Shown here: positions 51,858 through 64,000 of the stretch, piece by piece
Layout of the letters: each line of letters begins with the position of its first letter
Position numbering within the stretch: position 1 is the first letter of the stretch
Assembly (NCBI GenBank): GCA_029054245.1
Contig: JAIDFQ010000005.1
Span: 104,158 to 168,157 of the forward strand
DNA: 64,000 nucleotides
DNA from: Lachnospiraceae bacterium
Lineage (GTDB): Bacteria > Bacillota > Clostridia > Lachnospirales > Lachnospiraceae
Direction: 5' to 3'
Made by a program: the position numbers and the translations under genes
Notes under the pieces: generated by a model
Told to the model about the DNA's origin: nothing
What the model saw: only the letters and a program-made list of their open reading frames with translations
Databases searched by the model: none

Positions 51858-52235
51858 ATGGCAAAGTTATCCACACAGGAATTAATCGACGCTATCAAAG
51901 AGTTAACAGTATTAGAATTAAATGATCTTGTAAAAGCTTGTGAAGAAGAATTCGGCGTATCTGCAGCAGCAGGCGTTGTAGTTGCAGCAGCAGCAGGTGA
52001 TGCAGGTGCAGCAGCAGAAGAAAAGACAGAGTTCGACGTAGAACTGACAGAGGTTGGTCCTAACAAGGTTAAGGTCATCAAGGTTGTACGTGAAGCTACA
52101 GGTCTTGGTCTGAAGGAAGCTAAGGATCTCGTAGATGCAGCTCCTAAGACATTGAAGGAAGGCGCATCCAAGGAAGAAGCTGAAGATATTAAGGCTAAAC
52201 TGGAAGCAGAAGGCGCTAAAGTTACATTAAAATAA
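51858..52235 (+). CDS. rplL: 50S ribosomal protein L7/L12
   Basis: A 125-residue L12; ATG 51858 is chosen over an in-frame ATG at 51843 because GGAGG sits at 51845-51849. The N-terminal dimer domain is [29 protein letters not shown], followed by an Ala-rich hinge ([21 protein letters not shown]) and the C-terminal factor-binding domain [42 protein letters not shown]. It makes the flexible stalk that recruits GTPases. Confidence 0.98.
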   Translation: MAKLSTQELIDAIKELTVLELNDLVKACEEEFGVSAAAGVVVAAAAGDAGAAAEEKTEFDVELTEVGPNKVKVIKVVREATGLGLKEAKDLVDAAPKTLKEGASKEEAEDIKAKLEAEGAKVTLK

Positions 52236-52265
52236 TTAGAACAATTATTCCTTTTGTCATGCAAG

Positions 52266-52307
52266 CAGGCTGTGCATCTGTATTCTGTAATGCACAGCCT
52301 GTTTTTC
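52266..52307 (+). terminator. Terminator/attenuator between rplL and rpoB
   Basis: CAGGCTGTGCAT (52266-52277) pairs perfectly with ATGCACAGCCTG (52290-52301) and is followed by five T residues. It reduces read-through from rplJL into rpoBC. Confidence 0.92.
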
Positions 52308-52387
52308 TAAATCGCTCTAAATGGTTACTTTTCACGGGTGAACCAAAACTTCATAATTCAAAAATTTACCAAAACCAAAAAAGTTTA

Positions 52388-52416
52388 TTGACTCGTTTTC
52401 TCATTTGTAGTAGAAT
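52388..52416 (+). promoter_or_regulatory. Sigma-A promoter of rpoBC
   Basis: TTGACT (52388-52393), a 17-nt spacer and TAGAAT (52411-52416) lie 83 nt before rpoB. With the upstream terminator this lets rpoBC be driven separately from rplJL. Confidence 0.75.
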
Positions 52417-52498
52417 GGATAGTGCACTATTGTGGTGTGCTATGCATTTTAGCAATCTTATTGCTTCATCAAATCATAAAGAACGGGGTGAATAGTTA

Positions 52499-55400
52499 AT
52501 GGAAAAGAACAGAATACGTCCAATTGCCACAGGCAAGAGCATGCGTATGAGTTATTCACGACAGAAAGAGGTTCTGGAGATGCCGAACCTGATCGAGGTT
52601 CAGAAGGATTCCTACAAGTGGTTTCTGGAAGAAGGTCTTAAGGAAGTATTTGATGATATTTCGCCGATAGCGGATTACAGCGGTCATTTAAGTCTTGAAT
52701 TTGTGGACTTTGAGCTGTGCGAAGACGAGGTGAAGTATTCCATCGAAAAATGCAAGGAGCGGGATGCAACATACGCAGCTCCCCTAAAGGTCAGAGTACG
52801 TCTCTATAACAAAGAAAAGGAAGAAATCAGCGAACATGAGATCTTTATGGGTGATCTTCCGCTGATGACAGAGACCGGTACATTTGTAATCAACGGCGCT
52901 GAACGTGTTATCGTAAGTCAGCTGGTTCGTTCTCCGGGTATTTATTATGCAATCAGTCATGACAAGATCGGCAAGAGACTATTTTCCTCAACGGTTATTC
53001 CTAACCGCGGCGCGTGGCTTGAATATGAAACGGATTCCAACGATATTTTTTATGTGCGCGTTGACAGGACCAGAAAGGTTCCGATCACTGTTCTTATAAG
53101 AGCGCTTGGCGTAGGTACGAATGATGAAATCAGGGAGTTATTCGGAGATGAACCTAAGATTGAAGCCAGCTTTTCCAAAGACGTTTCTACGAATTATCAG
53201 GAAGGTCTTTTAGAGTTATACAAAAAAATCCGCCCCGGTGAACCGTTAAGCGTTGAAAGTGCAGAAAGCCTTATCAATGCCATGTTTTTTGACCCCAGAA
53301 GATATGATTTGGCAAAAGTAGGCAGATATAAATTCAATAAGAAACTTGCATTCAAAAACAGGATCAGGCACCATGTCCTTGCCGAGGACGTAGTGGATAC
53401 CCTTACAGGTGAAGTGTTGGCAGCAGCAGGAACCAAGGTGAGTGCCGAACTTGCAGACCAGATCCAGAATGCAGCGATTCCTTATGTATACATCCAGACA
53501 GAAGAAAAGAATATAAAGATTCTTTCTAACATGATGGTAGATATTACGAGTTTCGTGGAGTGCAATCCGAAGGAATTGGGCATTACGGAACACGTATATT
53601 ATCCGGTACTGGCACAGATTATTGAGGAGTTTGGCGAGGATGCGCAGCTCCTTGCAGACGCCATCAAAAAGAATGTGCATGAACTGATTCCTAAACATAT
53701 TACCAAGGAAGATATCCTGGCATCTATCAATTACAATATTCATCTGGAATATGGCATCGGAAACGATGATGATATCGATCATCTTGGCAACAGACGTATC
53801 CGTGCGGTGGGCGAACTTCTGCAGAACCAGTACAGGATTGGGCTTTCCAGATTGGAAAGAGTTGTTCGTGAGAGAATGACTACTCATGACGCGGAAGAAA
53901 TCTCTCCTCAGGTGCTGATCAATATCAAGCCGGTGCAGGCGGCAGTGAAGGAATTCTTTGGTTCCTCTCAGTTGTCCCAGTTCATGGATCAGAATAATCC
54001 GCTGGGCGAATTGACGCATAAGAGACGTCTTTCCGCATTGGGACCCGGCGGTCTTTCCAGAGACCGTGCCGGATTCGAGGTACGTGACGTTCATTATTCC
54101 CATTATGGAAGAATGTGTCCGATTGAGACCCCTGAAGGTCCTAATATCGGTCTTATCAACTCTCTTGCATCCTATGCAAGAATCAATGAGTATGGCTTTG
54201 TGGAAGCGCCTTATCGAAAGATTGATAAAACAGATGCGGCTAATCCGCGGGTAACTGATGAAGTAGTTTATATGACGGCGGACGAAGAGGATAATTACCA
54301 TGTGGCACAGGCAAATGAGGCGCTGGACGAACAGGGGCATTTCGTGAGAAATACCGTATCTGGTCGTTACAAAGAGGAAACATCGGAATATCCGAAAGCG
54401 ATGTTCGACTACATGGACGTATCACCTAAGATGGTATTTTCTGTGGCAACAGCGTTGATTCCTTTCCTTGAAAATGATGATGCGAACCGTGCGCTGATGG
54501 GATCTAACATGCAGCGTCAGGCGGTACCGCTTCTTACGACCCAGGCGCCCGTTGTGGGAACCGGTATGGAGCCTAAGGCGGCAGTGGACTCTGGTGTCTG
54601 TGTGGTTGCCAAAAAGGCAGGTACGATTGATTACGTATCCTCAAAGCTGATTAGAATGAGTTGTGACGATGGCGAAAAAATGGAATTTCGCCTGACGAAA
54701 TTCTCCCGAAGCAATCAGTCCAACTGTTACAACCAGAAACCTATCGTGTTTAAGGGCGAGCATGTTGAAGCAGGTCAGGTGATTGCAGACGGTCCTTCCA
54801 CCTCTGAAGGAGAGTTGGCACTGGGTAAGAACCCGCTGATTGGCTTTATGACATGGGAAGGCTACAATTACGAGGATGCCGTTCTTTTGAGTGAAAGATT
54901 GGTGCAGGAGGATGTATACACTTCCGTGCACATTGAAGAATATGAGGCTGAGGCAAGAGACACCAAGTTAGGACCGGAAGAGATCACAAGAGATGTTCCG
55001 GGTGTCGGTGATGATGCATTAAAGGATCTGGATGAAAGGGGCATTATCAGAATCGGCGCCGAGGTTCGCGCGGGAGATATTCTGGTAGGTAAGGTAACTC
55101 CTAAGGGAGAAACAGAACTGACAGCAGAGGAGAGACTCCTTCGTGCCATTTTTGGTGAAAAAGCAAGAGAAGTAAGGGACACTTCCCTAAAGGTGCCTCA
55201 CGGCGAGTATGGTATCATTGTGGATGCCAAGGTGTTCACAAGGGAAAATGGGGATGAACTTTCTCCCGGTGTAAATCAGGCAGTGCGCATTTATATTGCA
55301 CAGAAGAGGAAAATCTCTGTGGGTGATAAGATGGCAGGTCGTCATGGAAACAAGGGTGTTGTTTCCCGTGTCCTTCCAGTAGAAGATATGCCGTATCTGC

Positions 55401-56365
55401 CGAACGGAAGACCTCTTGACATCGTGCTCAATCCGTTGGGTGTGCCTTCCCGTATGAACATTGGACAGGTACTTGAGATTCACTTGTCACTGGCGGCAAA
55501 GGCACTTGGATTCAACGTTGCCACACCTGTCTTTGACGGTGCAAACGAAGATGACATTATGGATACATTGGATCTTGCCAATGATTATGTAAACTTAAGC
55601 TGGGAAGAGTTTGAGGCAAAGCATAAAGAGGAACTGCTCCCGGAGGTAATGGAGTATTTATATGCGAATCGCGACCACAGAGAACTTTGGAAGGGCGTTC
55701 CGATTTCAAGAGATGGTAAGGTAAGGCTGCGTGACGGCAGAACAGGTGAGTACTTTGACAGTCCGGTAACCATTGGACACATGCATTATTTGAAGCTCCA
55801 CCATCTGGTTGACGATAAGATCCATGCGCGTTCTACTGGTCCTTATTCTCTGGTTACACAGCAGCCTCTGGGCGGTAAAGCACAGTTCGGCGGACAGCGT
55901 TTTGGAGAGATGGAAGTGTGGGCATTGGAAGCATATGGTGCATCCTATACCCTTCAGGAAATCTTGACAGTGAAGTCAGACGACGTTGTGGGACGTGTAA
56001 AGACATACGAAGCGATTATCAAGGGTGACAATATTCCTGAACCCGGTATTCCTGAGTCCTTTAAGGTGCTGCTCAAAGAACTGCAGTCTCTTGGTCTTGA
56101 TGTGCGTGTTCTGCGTGACGACAATACAGAAGTGGAAATCATGGAAACCATTGATTACGGTGATACAGATTACCGCTATGAGATTGAGGGAAATGAGAAG
56201 AACTACGACTATGAAAAGGATTCTCTTGGCTCCATGGGATATCAGCAGCAGGAATTTGATGAAGACAGCGGCGAGCTTGTGAGCGCTGATGAAGAGGATG
56301 ATTTAGATGAGGAATTTGATGAGGAAGAGTTTGAAGAAGTACTCTCTTCTGAGTCCTATGAGTGA
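52499..56365 (+). CDS. rpoB: RNA polymerase beta subunit
   Basis: A 1288-residue beta subunit. The N terminus ([24 protein letters not shown]) and the rifampicin pocket [20 protein letters not shown] are present; the residues equal to E. coli D516, H526 and S531 are D, H and S, so the pocket reads as rifampicin-sensitive. [20 protein letters not shown] and [24 protein letters not shown] are the active-centre and beta-prime contact segments. The C-terminal 40 residues are extremely acidic (Asp/Glu rich). It starts the rpoBC operon. Confidence 0.99.
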   Translation: MEKNRIRPIATGKSMRMSYSRQKEVLEMPNLIEVQKDSYKWFLEEGLKEVFDDISPIADYSGHLSLEFVDFELCEDEVKYSIEKCKERDATYAAPLKVRVRLYNKEKEEISEHEIFMGDLPLMTETGTFVINGAERVIVSQLVRSPGIYYAISHDKIGKRLFSSTVIPNRGAWLEYETDSNDIFYVRVDRTRKVPITVLIRALGVGTNDEIRELFGDEPKIEASFSKDVSTNYQEGLLELYKKIRPGEPLSVESAESLINAMFFDPRRYDLAKVGRYKFNKKLAFKNRIRHHVLAEDVVDTLTGEVLAAAGTKVSAELADQIQNAAIPYVYIQTEEKNIKILSNMMVDITSFVECNPKELGITEHVYYPVLAQIIEEFGEDAQLLADAIKKNVHELIPKHITKEDILASINYNIHLEYGIGNDDDIDHLGNRRIRAVGELLQNQYRIGLSRLERVVRERMTTHDAEEISPQVLINIKPVQAAVKEFFGSSQLSQFMDQNNPLGELTHKRRLSALGPGGLSRDRAGFEVRDVHYSHYGRMCPIETPEGPNIGLINSLASYARINEYGFVEAPYRKIDKTDAANPRVTDEVVYMTADEEDNYHVAQANEALDEQGHFVRNTVSGRYKEETSEYPKAMFDYMDVSPKMVFSVATALIPFLENDDANRALMGSNMQRQAVPLLTTQAPVVGTGMEPKAAVDSGVCVVAKKAGTIDYVSSKLIRMSCDDGEKMEFRLTKFSRSNQSNCYNQKPIVFKGEHVEAGQVIADGPSTSEGELALGKNPLIGFMTWEGYNYEDAVLLSERLVQEDVYTSVHIEEYEAEARDTKLGPEEITRDVPGVGDDALKDLDERGIIRIGAEVRAGDILVGKVTPKGETELTAEERLLRAIFGEKAREVRDTSLKVPHGEYGIIVDAKVFTRENGDELSPGVNQAVRIYIAQKRKISVGDKMAGRHGNKGVVSRVLPVEDMPYLPNGRPLDIVLNPLGVPSRMNIGQVLEIHLSLAAKALGFNVATPVFDGANEDDIMDTLDLANDYVNLSWEEFEAKHKEELLPEVMEYLYANRDHRELWKGVPISRDGKVRLRDGRTGEYFDSPVTIGHMHYLKLHHLVDDKIHARSTGPYSLVTQQPLGGKAQFGGQRFGEMEVWALEAYGASYTLQEILTVKSDDVVGRVKTYEAIIKGDNIPEPGIPESFKVLLKELQSLGLDVRVLRDDNTEVEIMETIDYGDTDYRYEIEGNEKNYDYEKDSLGSMGYQQQEFDEDSGELVSADEEDDLDEEFDEEEFEEVLSSESYE

Positions 56366-56416
56366 TAAAGCAGCCGGAAGCTGTGCCAAGATGTTGAAAG
56401 GAGCATGGATATAGCG

Positions 56417-59400
56417 ATGTCAGAAACAAAGCAAGAAGCATATCAGCCGATGACATTTGATGCCATCAGAATTGGTTTAGCATCACCTGAGAAAATCAGA
56501 GAATGGTCGAGAGGTGAGGTTTTAAAGCCGGAGACCATCAATTACAGAACCTTAAAGCCGGAAAAAGATGGTCTGTTCTGTGAGAAGATTTTTGGTCCCA
56601 GCAAGGACTGGGAATGTCACTGCGGTAAATATAAGAAAATCAGATATAAAGGCGTTGTCTGTGACCGATGCGGTGTGGAGGTCACAAAAGCAAGCGTCCG
56701 CAGAGAGCGTATGGGACATATTGAACTTGCTGCTCCTGTATCCCATATCTGGTATTTTAAAGGGATTCCCAGCCGTATGGGATTGATTTTAGATTTGTCC
56801 CCCAGGGTACTTGAAAAGGTATTGTATTTTGCATCTTATATTGTTCTGGATAAGGGAGATACAGATCTGGAATATAAGCAGGTCTTATCTGAAAAAGAAT
56901 ACCAGGATGCGAGGGAAAGCTGGGGAAGCAGATTCCGCGTGGGTATGGGCGCTGAGGCAATCAAGGAATTGCTTCAGGCAATTGATCTTGAGACGGAAGC
57001 AGAAGAATTGAAAACGGGTCTTAGAGAATCGACTGGTCAAAAAAGAGCTAGAATCATTAAGAGACTGGAAGTGGTGGAAGCTTTCAGGGAGTCTGGAAAT
57101 GAGCCTTCATGGATGATTATGGATGCGATCCCGGTCATTCCGCCTGATCTGCGTCCCATGGTACAGCTGGACGGCGGACGTTTTGCAACTTCCGATCTCA
57201 ATGATTTGTATAGAAGAATCATCAACCGTAATAACCGTTTAAAGAGGCTTCTTGAGCTGGGCGCGCCTGACATCATCGTCCGCAATGAAAAAAGAATGCT
57301 TCAGGAAGCGGTAGATGCGCTGATCGACAACGGCAGAAGGGGCAGACCGGTAACAGGACCCGGCAACAGAGCGCTTAAGTCCTTGTCCGACATGCTGAAA
57401 GGTAAATCAGGACGTTTCCGTCAGAATCTGCTCGGTAAGCGTGTCGATTACTCGGGACGTTCCGTTATCGTGGTGGGACCGGAACTTAAGATTTACCAGT
57501 GCGGTCTTCCCAAGGAAATGGCGATTGAGTTATTTAAACCTTTTGTTATGAAGGAACTGGTGGCAAGAGGAATTTCACAGAATATTAAGAATGCAAAGAA
57601 ATTGGTAGAAAGACTTGACACCCAGGTATGGGATGTCCTGGAGGAGGTCATCAGAGAGCATCCGGTTATGCTGAACCGTGCGCCTACTCTGCACAGACTT
57701 GGTATCCAGGCGTTTGAGCCTATTTTGGTAGAAGGTAAGGCAATTAAGCTGCATCCTCTTGTATGTACTGCTTTCAATGCCGATTTTGACGGTGACCAGA
57801 TGGCTGTGCATCTGCCGCTTTCCGTGGAAGCGCAGGCAGAATGCCGATTCCTGCTTTTGTCACCTAACAACCTGCTTAAGCCTTCAGATGGCGGACCGGT
57901 TGCCGTTCCTTCACAGGATATGGTGCTTGGTATCTATTATCTGACACAGGAAAGACCTGGGGCAGTAGGAGAGGGAAGATTTTTCAAGAGTGTGAATGAA
58001 GCGATTCTTGCATATGAAAATGGCGCATGTACCCTTCATTCCAGAATCAAAGTCAGAGTATCCAAAAAGAATGCGGCAGGTGAAGAGGTGTCCGGTATTG
58101 TAGAGTCTACTCTTGGACGGTTCCTTTTCAATGAAATTCTACCGCAGGACTTAGGATATGTAGACAGAAGCAATCCTGAAAATTTATTGTTGCCAGAAGT
58201 GGATTTCCATGTGGGCAAAAAGCAGTTAAAGCAGATCCTTGAAAAAGTTATCAATACACATGGGGCTTCCGTGACAGCGGAAGTATTGGATTTGATTAAA
58301 TCCACAGGTTATAAGTATTCGACGAGAGCGGCAATGACCGTTTCCATTTCAGACATGACAGTGCCTGCACAGAAGCAGGAAATGTTGGATGAGGCACAGT
58401 CGACGGTAGATAAGATTTCTCAGAACTTCAGGCGTGGTCTGATTACAGAGGAAGAAAGATACCGTGCAGTAGTCGAAACATGGAATGAAACAGATAAGAA
58501 GTTGACGGACGTATTGCTTGCAGGTCTGGATAAGTATAACAACATCTTTATGATGGCTGACTCTGGCGCCCGTGGATCCAATCAGCAGATCAAGCAGCTT
58601 GCTGGTATGCGTGGATTGATGGCAGATACAACAGGTAGGACCATTGAGCTGCCAATCAAGTCAAACTTCCGTGAAGGTCTGGACGTACTGGAGTACTTTA
58701 TGTCCGCACACGGTGCGCGTAAGGGTCTGTCCGATACCGCCCTTCGTACCGCCGACTCGGGATATCTTACAAGACGTATGGTTGACGTATCGCAGGAACT
58801 GATCATCCGTGAGGTTGACTGTATGGAAGGTAAGGAAGAAATCCCAGGTATGTGGGTATCTGCTTTCATGGATGGCAAGGAGACGATTGAAGGCTTAAAA
58901 GATAGAATTACAGGAAGATATTCCTGCGAAGATATTAAGGATAGAGACGGAAATATTATTGTAAAGCACAACCATATGATTACGCCGAGTCGTGCTGCAA
59001 AGATCTTAAGCCTGGGCGTGGATGAAAAGGGTGAGCCTATCGAGAAGGTAAAGATCCGTACGATTTTGACCTGCCGCTCCCACATTGGTATTTGTGCAAA
59101 ATGTTACGGCGCTAATATGGCGACAGGCGAAGCTGTTCAGGTAGGTGAAGCAGTCGGAATTATTGCGGCACAGTCTATAGGCGAGCCTGGTACACAGCTT
59201 ACCATGCGTACTTTCCATACGGGCGGTGTTGCCGGTGATGATATCACGCAGGGTCTTCCCCGTGTAGAGGAATTGTTTGAGGCAAGAAAGCCCAAAGGAC
59301 TTGCAATCATTGCCGAATTTGGCGGTGTGGCAGCAATCAAGGATACAAAGAAGAAGCGTGAGATCGTCATTACGAATAACGAAACCGGAGAGTCAAAGGC

Positions 59401-60145
59401 ATATCTGATTCCTTACGGTTCAAGAATAAAAGTGGTAGACGGAGCTGTGCTCGAGGCGGGTGATGAACTGACGGAAGGTAGTGTAAATCCTCACGATCTG
59501 TTAAAGATCAAAGGTATCCGCGCCGTTCAGGATTATATGCTCCGGGAAGTGCAGAGAGTATACCGTTTGCAGGGTGTTGATATCAGTGATAAGCATATTG
59601 AGGTGATTGTTCGCCAGATGCTGAAAAAAATCAGGATCGAAAACAACGGGGATACAGAATTCCTTCCCGGAACGTTGGTGGATGTGCTTGAATATGAAGA
59701 TATGAATGAGAGATTAATTGCAGAGGGCAAGGAGCCCGCAGAAGGAAAGCAAGTCATGCTTGGAATCACCAAGGCAGCGCTTGCAACCAATTCGTTCTTG
59801 TCAGCAGCATCCTTCCAGGAGACTACCAAGGTGCTGACGGAAGCTGCCATCAAAGGAAAGAGCGATCCGTTGATTGGTCTTAAAGAGAATGTCATTATTG
59901 GTAAGTTGATTCCAGCAGGTACTGGAATGAAGCGTTACCGTACCACACGGCTTTCGACTGACAATGACCTTATGGGTACCATTGATCTTGCCATGGAAGA
60001 CGAGACAGAACTTTCTTTTGCTGAGGGAATTACTGAGGCGTTAGAAACAGCGGGCGAAATTACCGAAGAACTGTCAGAAGAGATGGCTGAAGATGTGTCA
60101 GAAGAAGTGATGGAAGAATTGACAGGAGGAGTAACAGAAGAATAA
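56417..60145 (+). CDS. rpoC: RNA polymerase beta-prime subunit
   Basis: A 1242-residue beta-prime subunit. ATG 56417 is preferred because the usual family start lies a few residues before YQPMTFDAI; an ATG at 56405 stands only 2 nt from the AAAGGAG and spacing is unclear either way. Zinc cysteines appear in [20 protein letters not shown] and VVCDRCGVE, and the catalytic [12 protein letters not shown] is intact. HPLV and the trigger-loop region [20 protein letters not shown] follow. The last 45 residues are a repetitive acidic tail ([18 protein letters not shown]). Confidence 0.98.
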   Translation: MSETKQEAYQPMTFDAIRIGLASPEKIREWSRGEVLKPETINYRTLKPEKDGLFCEKIFGPSKDWECHCGKYKKIRYKGVVCDRCGVEVTKASVRRERMGHIELAAPVSHIWYFKGIPSRMGLILDLSPRVLEKVLYFASYIVLDKGDTDLEYKQVLSEKEYQDARESWGSRFRVGMGAEAIKELLQAIDLETEAEELKTGLRESTGQKRARIIKRLEVVEAFRESGNEPSWMIMDAIPVIPPDLRPMVQLDGGRFATSDLNDLYRRIINRNNRLKRLLELGAPDIIVRNEKRMLQEAVDALIDNGRRGRPVTGPGNRALKSLSDMLKGKSGRFRQNLLGKRVDYSGRSVIVVGPELKIYQCGLPKEMAIELFKPFVMKELVARGISQNIKNAKKLVERLDTQVWDVLEEVIREHPVMLNRAPTLHRLGIQAFEPILVEGKAIKLHPLVCTAFNADFDGDQMAVHLPLSVEAQAECRFLLLSPNNLLKPSDGGPVAVPSQDMVLGIYYLTQERPGAVGEGRFFKSVNEAILAYENGACTLHSRIKVRVSKKNAAGEEVSGIVESTLGRFLFNEILPQDLGYVDRSNPENLLLPEVDFHVGKKQLKQILEKVINTHGASVTAEVLDLIKSTGYKYSTRAAMTVSISDMTVPAQKQEMLDEAQSTVDKISQNFRRGLITEEERYRAVVETWNETDKKLTDVLLAGLDKYNNIFMMADSGARGSNQQIKQLAGMRGLMADTTGRTIELPIKSNFREGLDVLEYFMSAHGARKGLSDTALRTADSGYLTRRMVDVSQELIIREVDCMEGKEEIPGMWVSAFMDGKETIEGLKDRITGRYSCEDIKDRDGNIIVKHNHMITPSRAAKILSLGVDEKGEPIEKVKIRTILTCRSHIGICAKCYGANMATGEAVQVGEAVGIIAAQSIGEPGTQLTMRTFHTGGVAGDDITQGLPRVEELFEARKPKGLAIIAEFGGVAAIKDTKKKREIVITNNETGESKAYLIPYGSRIKVVDGAVLEAGDELTEGSVNPHDLLKIKGIRAVQDYMLREVQRVYRLQGVDISDKHIEVIVRQMLKKIRIENNGDTEFLPGTLVDVLEYEDMNERLIAEGKEPAEGKQVMLGITKAALATNSFLSAASFQETTKVLTEAAIKGKSDPLIGLKENVIIGKLIPAGTGMKRYRTTRLSTDNDLMGTIDLAMEDETELSFAEGITEALETAGEITEELSEEMAEDVSEEVMEELTGGVTEE

Positions 60146-60597
60146 GCGGAACAGTGAAAACGTCTGGCTGAACTGTTACTAGGAAAAATAAGCTGACAGC
60201 AAGCCGTCTGCGAGAGCATAATGCTGTTTAGGGGTTAGAATCTCCGTGTATACTATATATAGTAGGCACGGAGATTTTCTTACCTTTATAGGTAAGTGCG
60301 TTCTATAAACCAAAATGCTTTTAGGAGGCGCACTTTTATACATAATTTATGTATTCCCGCTTCTATAGATAGAGAAGGAGATCGGCTTATGTGAGGGATT
60401 GGTAAAAGTGCTGTAAAAGATATAGTATTTTGGTCTAAAATTTACAAAGAAACATATTGACAAGAAAAATGTGAACATTTATACTGATTTAGTGTGCATA
60501 ACAATGCCTGCAGATGCAATGTGGTCTGCGGGAGGCACATAACTACAAGACATTCCGCGGAAAGCGGAGCAATTTTACAAACAGGAGGTGAAACAGA
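60146..60597 (+). promoter_or_regulatory. rpoC-rpsL gap: terminator, hairpins and rpsL promoter
   Basis: This 452-bp gap has no gene. GGCTGAACTGTTAC at 60166-60179 is the same 14-mer as the right end of the palindromic element at 47 kb. AATCTCCGTG (60239-60248) pairs with CACGGAGATT (60267-60276) and encloses the perfect palindrome TACTATATATAGTA. This is a terminator for rpoC. AAGTGCG (60294-60300) pairs with CGCACTT (60329-60335), and TACATAA/TTATGTA lies at 60339-60353. TTGACA (60457-60462) and TATACT (60480-60485), 17 nt apart, form the rpsL promoter. A TCCGC/GCGGA hairpin lies in the leader before AGGAGG. Confidence 0.75.
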
Positions 60598-61017
60598 ATG
60601 CCAACATTTAACCAGTTAGTCAGAAAAGGACGTCAGACATCAGTGAAGAAGTCAACGGCTCCCGCTCTTCAGAAAGGATGGAATTCCCTTCACAAGAAAG
60701 CAACCGATACTTCTGCTCCTCAGAAGAGAGGTGTTTGTACTGCTGTTAAGACAGCTACTCCTAAGAAGCCTAACTCAGCTCTTAGAAAGATCGCCAGAGT
60801 ACGTCTTTCCAACGGAATCGAAGTGACAAGCTACATTCCGGGAGAAGGTCACAATCTGCAGGAACACAGCGTTGTTCTGATCAGAGGTGGCAGAGTTAAA
60901 GACTTACCAGGTACAAGATACCATATCATCAGAGGTACGCTTGATACTGCGGGAGTTGCAAACAGAAAGCAGGCCCGTTCCAAATATGGCGCTAAGAGAC
61001 CTAAAGCAGGTAAATAG
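60598..61017 (+). CDS. rpsL: 30S ribosomal protein S12
   Basis: A 139-residue S12. [18 protein letters not shown] starts the protein; [11 protein letters not shown] and [13 protein letters not shown] are the decoding-centre loops and carry the lysines whose change gives streptomycin resistance, so the protein reads as wild type. It has AGGAGG before the ATG. It lies first in the S12-S7-EF-G group. Confidence 0.98.
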   Translation: MPTFNQLVRKGRQTSVKKSTAPALQKGWNSLHKKATDTSAPQKRGVCTAVKTATPKKPNSALRKIARVRLSNGIEVTSYIPGEGHNLQEHSVVLIRGGRVKDLPGTRYHIIRGTLDTAGVANRKQARSKYGAKRPKAGK

Positions 61018-61706
<689 letters not shown>

Positions 61707-61777
61707 TCACTTTTATGATAAGAAAGTGGCATGAGCCTTTGGCAATCTGCCCAGACTAATATAAGGAGGAAAAACCT

Positions 61778-63895
61778 TTGGCTGGAAGAGAATATCCATT
61801 AGATAGAACCAGAAACATTGGTATTATGGCTCATATCGATGCAGGTAAGACGACTCTGACAGAGAGAATCTTATACTACACCGGTGTAAACTATAAGATT
61901 GGTGATACTCATGAAGGTACTGCTACCATGGACTGGATGGAACAGGAGCAGGAAAGAGGTATCACGATCACATCAGCCGCTACGACATGCCACTGGACTT
62001 TGGAAGAGAACTGCAAGCCTAAGCCGGGTGCGCTGGAGCACCGTATCAATATCATTGATACACCAGGACACGTTGACTTTACAGTTGAAGTAGAACGTTC
62101 GCTGCGTGTACTTGACGGCGCTGTCGGTGTGTTCTGTGCAAAAGGTGGTGTTGAACCTCAGTCAGAAAATGTATGGCGTCAGGCTGACACTTATAATGTA
62201 CCAAGAATGGCTTTCATCAATAAGATGGACATTTTAGGTGCGAATTTCTACGGAGCCGTAGACCAGATCAAAACCAGACTTGGTAAAAATGCAATCGTCC
62301 TCCAGCTGCCTATCGGCAAAGAAGACGATTTTAAGGGAATTATTGATTTATTTGAGATGAAGGCTTACATCTATAATGATGACAAGGGAGAGGATATTTC
62401 CATTACAGAAATCCCGGAAGACATGGCAGATGAAGCTGAATTATACCGTTCCGAACTCATCGAAAAAATCTGTGAGTTAGATGATGATTTGATGATGATG
62501 TATTTGGAAGGTGAAGAACCCACTGTAGAGCAGCTGAAAGCAGCTCTTCGGAAAGCTACATGTGAATGTACTGCTATCCCGGTATGCTGTGGTTCTGCTT
62601 ACAGAAATAAGGGTGTACAGAAGCTTTTGGATGCAATTCTTGAATATATGCCTGCGCCTACAGATATCCCTGCAATTAAGGGTACTGACTTAGAGGGTAA
62701 TGAGGTTGAAAGACATTCATCTGATGATGAACCGTTCTCCGCACTGGCATTCAAGATCATGGCAGATCCTTTCGTAGGAAAGCTTGCATTCTTCAGAGTT
62801 TACTCTGGTACAATGAACTCCGGTTCTTATGTACTAAATGCAACAAAAGATAAAAAGGAACGTGTAGGACGTATCCTTCAGATGCACGCAAACAAGAGAG
62901 CAGAGCTGGATAAAGTTTATTCCGGTGATATCGCAGCGGCAGTTGGATTTAAGTTTACTACTACAGGCGATACCATTTGTGATGATCAGCATCCGGTAAT
63001 CTTAGAGTCCATGGAATTCCCTGAGCCCGTTATCGAGCTTGCAATCGAGCCTAAGACGAAGGCTGGACAGGGCAAGATGGGCGAAGCGCTTGCAAAGCTT
63101 GCAGAAGAAGACCCTACATTCCGTGCTCATACAGATCAGGAGACTGGTCAGACGATCATCGCAGGTATGGGAGAACTCCATTTAGAGATCATTGTAGACA
63201 GACTTCTGCGTGAATTCAAGGTAGAGGCAAATGTAGGTGCACCTCAGGTTGCTTACAAAGAGACCTTTACAAAAACAATTGAAGTTGACTCCAAATACGC
63301 AAAGCAGTCCGGTGGACGTGGTCAGTACGGACACTGTAAGGTTAAATTCGAGCCAATGGATGCCAATGGAGAAGAACTGTTCAAGTTTGAATCTACAGTT
63401 GTGGGCGGTGCAATTCCGAAGGAATACATCCCTGCTGTTGGCGAAGGTATCGAAGAAGCAGCTAAATGCGGTATTCTTGGAGGCTTCCCGGTTCTTGGTG
63501 TTCATGCAACTGTATATGACGGTTCTTACCATGAAGTCGACTCTTCTGAAATGGCATTCCACATTGCCGGTTCCATGGCATTCAAGGATGCAATGCAGAA
63601 GGCAAGTCCGGTTTTACTTGAGCCCATCATGAAGGTTGAGGTTACAATGCCTGAAGAGTATATGGGTGATGTTATCGGTGACATCAACTCAAGGCGTGGA
63701 CGTATCGAAGGAATGGATGATATCGGCGGTGGAAAGATGGTAAGAGCGTATGTTCCGCTTTCTGAAATGTTCGGTTATTCCACAGACCTTCGTTCCAAAA
63801 CACAGGGACGCGGTAACTACTCTATGTTCTTCGAGAAATACGAGCAGGTGCCTAAGAACGTACAAGAAAAAGTCTTGGCAGCAAAGGCAAAGTAA
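61778..63895 (+). CDS. fusA: Translation elongation factor G
   Basis: A 705-residue EF-G with a TTG start 8 nt after AAGGAGG. G1 is [16 protein letters not shown]3 DTPGHVDF and G4 NKMD; domain IV carries [12 protein letters not shown] and [12 protein letters not shown], and domain [15 protein letters not shown]. It moves tRNAs and mRNA on the ribosome. The last codons, from base 63872, are the start of a 53-bp unit that is repeated downstream. Confidence 0.98.
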   Translation: MAGREYPLDRTRNIGIMAHIDAGKTTLTERILYYTGVNYKIGDTHEGTATMDWMEQEQERGITITSAATTCHWTLEENCKPKPGALEHRINIIDTPGHVDFTVEVERSLRVLDGAVGVFCAKGGVEPQSENVWRQADTYNVPRMAFINKMDILGANFYGAVDQIKTRLGKNAIVLQLPIGKEDDFKGIIDLFEMKAYIYNDDKGEDISITEIPEDMADEAELYRSELIEKICELDDDLMMMYLEGEEPTVEQLKAALRKATCECTAIPVCCGSAYRNKGVQKLLDAILEYMPAPTDIPAIKGTDLEGNEVERHSSDDEPFSALAFKIMADPFVGKLAFFRVYSGTMNSGSYVLNATKDKKERVGRILQMHANKRAELDKVYSGDIAAAVGFKFTTTGDTICDDQHPVILESMEFPEPVIELAIEPKTKAGQGKMGEALAKLAEEDPTFRAHTDQETGQTIIAGMGELHLEIIVDRLLREFKVEANVGAPQVAYKETFTKTIEVDSKYAKQSGGRGQYGHCKVKFEPMDANGEELFKFESTVVGGAIPKEYIPAVGEGIEEAAKCGILGGFPVLGVHATVYDGSYHEVDSSEMAFHIAGSMAFKDAMQKASPVLLEPIMKVEVTMPEEYMGDVIGDINSRRGRIEGMDDIGGGKMVRAYVPLSEMFGYSTDLRSKTQGRGNYSMFFEKYEQVPKNVQEKVLAAKAK

Positions 63896-64000
63896 AGGTA
63901 TTGAAACTTTATCTTGCAGAAAGAGTCTTGGCAGCAAAGGCAAAGTAAAGGTATTGAAACTTTATCTTGCAGAAAGAGTCTTGGCAGCAAAGGCAAAGTA
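63872..64000 (+). repeat. 53-bp tandem repeat starting in the end of fusA
   Basis: The unit begins GTCTTGGCAGC and occurs at 63872-63924, 63925-63977 and, as the first 23 bases, at 63978-64000 where the window ends. Copies 1 and 2 are identical over 53 bp. Each contains the last codons and the TAA of fusA, so the duplicated copies lie behind the stop codon. The array may go on beyond the window. Confidence 0.9.

Noticed and set aside
53246..54340. 364-residue open frame on the minus strand inside rpoB
   Set aside because: It is a shadow frame of a highly conserved gene with no ribosome binding site or recognisable domain.
63872..64000. Frameshift or extension of EF-G through the tandem repeat
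   Set aside because: The first TAA ends fusA at 63895 with the normal 705-residue length; later copies are behind the stop.

Overview
The window reads as part of the chromosome of a motile, low-to-mid GC Gram-positive anaerobe of the Clostridia, most likely Lachnospiraceae (a Roseburia-, Agathobacter- or Butyrivibrio-like genome). The grounds are the ribosomal and RNA polymerase proteins, the L10 leader, strong AGGAGG ribosome binding sites, sigma-A and sigma-28 promoter shapes, and the late-flagellar order flgM-flgN-flgK-flgK-flgL-fliW-csrA-flaG-fliD-fliS-fliT-fliC. Family-level assignment is inference. I saw no rRNA, tRNA, CRISPR array or transposase.

Layout. (1) 1-25.3 kb: 22 rightward genes for surface glycan synthesis. 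They comprise two fucosyltransferase-like proteins, several GT-A and GT-B glycosyltransferases, two tandem IspD/TarI-type cytidylyltransferases, a cupin, a DegT-family aminotransferase, an NAD-dependent sugar epimerase/dehydratase, at least five methyltransferases, an acyltransferase and a CDP-glycerol glycerophosphotransferase-like protein. The striking feature is a small Rossmann-like domain that recurs in nine of these proteins, fused to quite different enzymes. (2) 25.3-26.1 kb: upp, on the minus strand. (3) 26.1-37.5 kb: late flagellar genes with three near-consensus sigma-28 promoters, ending in flagellin. (4) 37.5-43.2 kb: a second glycosyltransferase group flanking flagellin. Four genes run leftward (two GT2-TPR paralogues, a CgeB-like GT and a GT11 fucosyltransferase) and one CgeB-like paralogue runs rightward. 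(5) 43.2-46.6 kb: two very small HTH regulators, glf (UDP-galactopyranose mutase) and a leftward FliD-like protein. (6) 46.6-47.1 kb: a 328-bp element with perfect 79-bp inverted arms. (7) 47.1-64 kb: the core rpmG-secE-nusG, rplKA, rplJL, rpoBC, rpsL-rpsG-fusA region, with a capA-like gene inserted between rplA and rplJ.

How it works together (inference). FlgM holds back sigma-28 until the hook is complete. Sigma-28 then switches on flgM-flgN-flgKKL-fliW-csrA, flaG-fliD-fliS-fliT and fliC, while FliW and CsrA tune translation of the structured fliC leader. The glycosyltransferases on both sides of the flagellar genes suggest a flagellin-glycosylation island, a surface polysaccharide locus, or both. 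The ribosomal block shows the usual leader-RNA control, with an L10 leader and two L1-like sites.

Main points for a second look: the nine-fold Rossmann domain, the perfect palindromic element, the 53-bp tandem repeat starting inside the end of fusA, the 15-bp tandem repeats between rplJ and rplL, the apparently leaderless capA gene, the second FliD-like protein, and the glycosyltransferase-propeller fusion at 1.7 kb.
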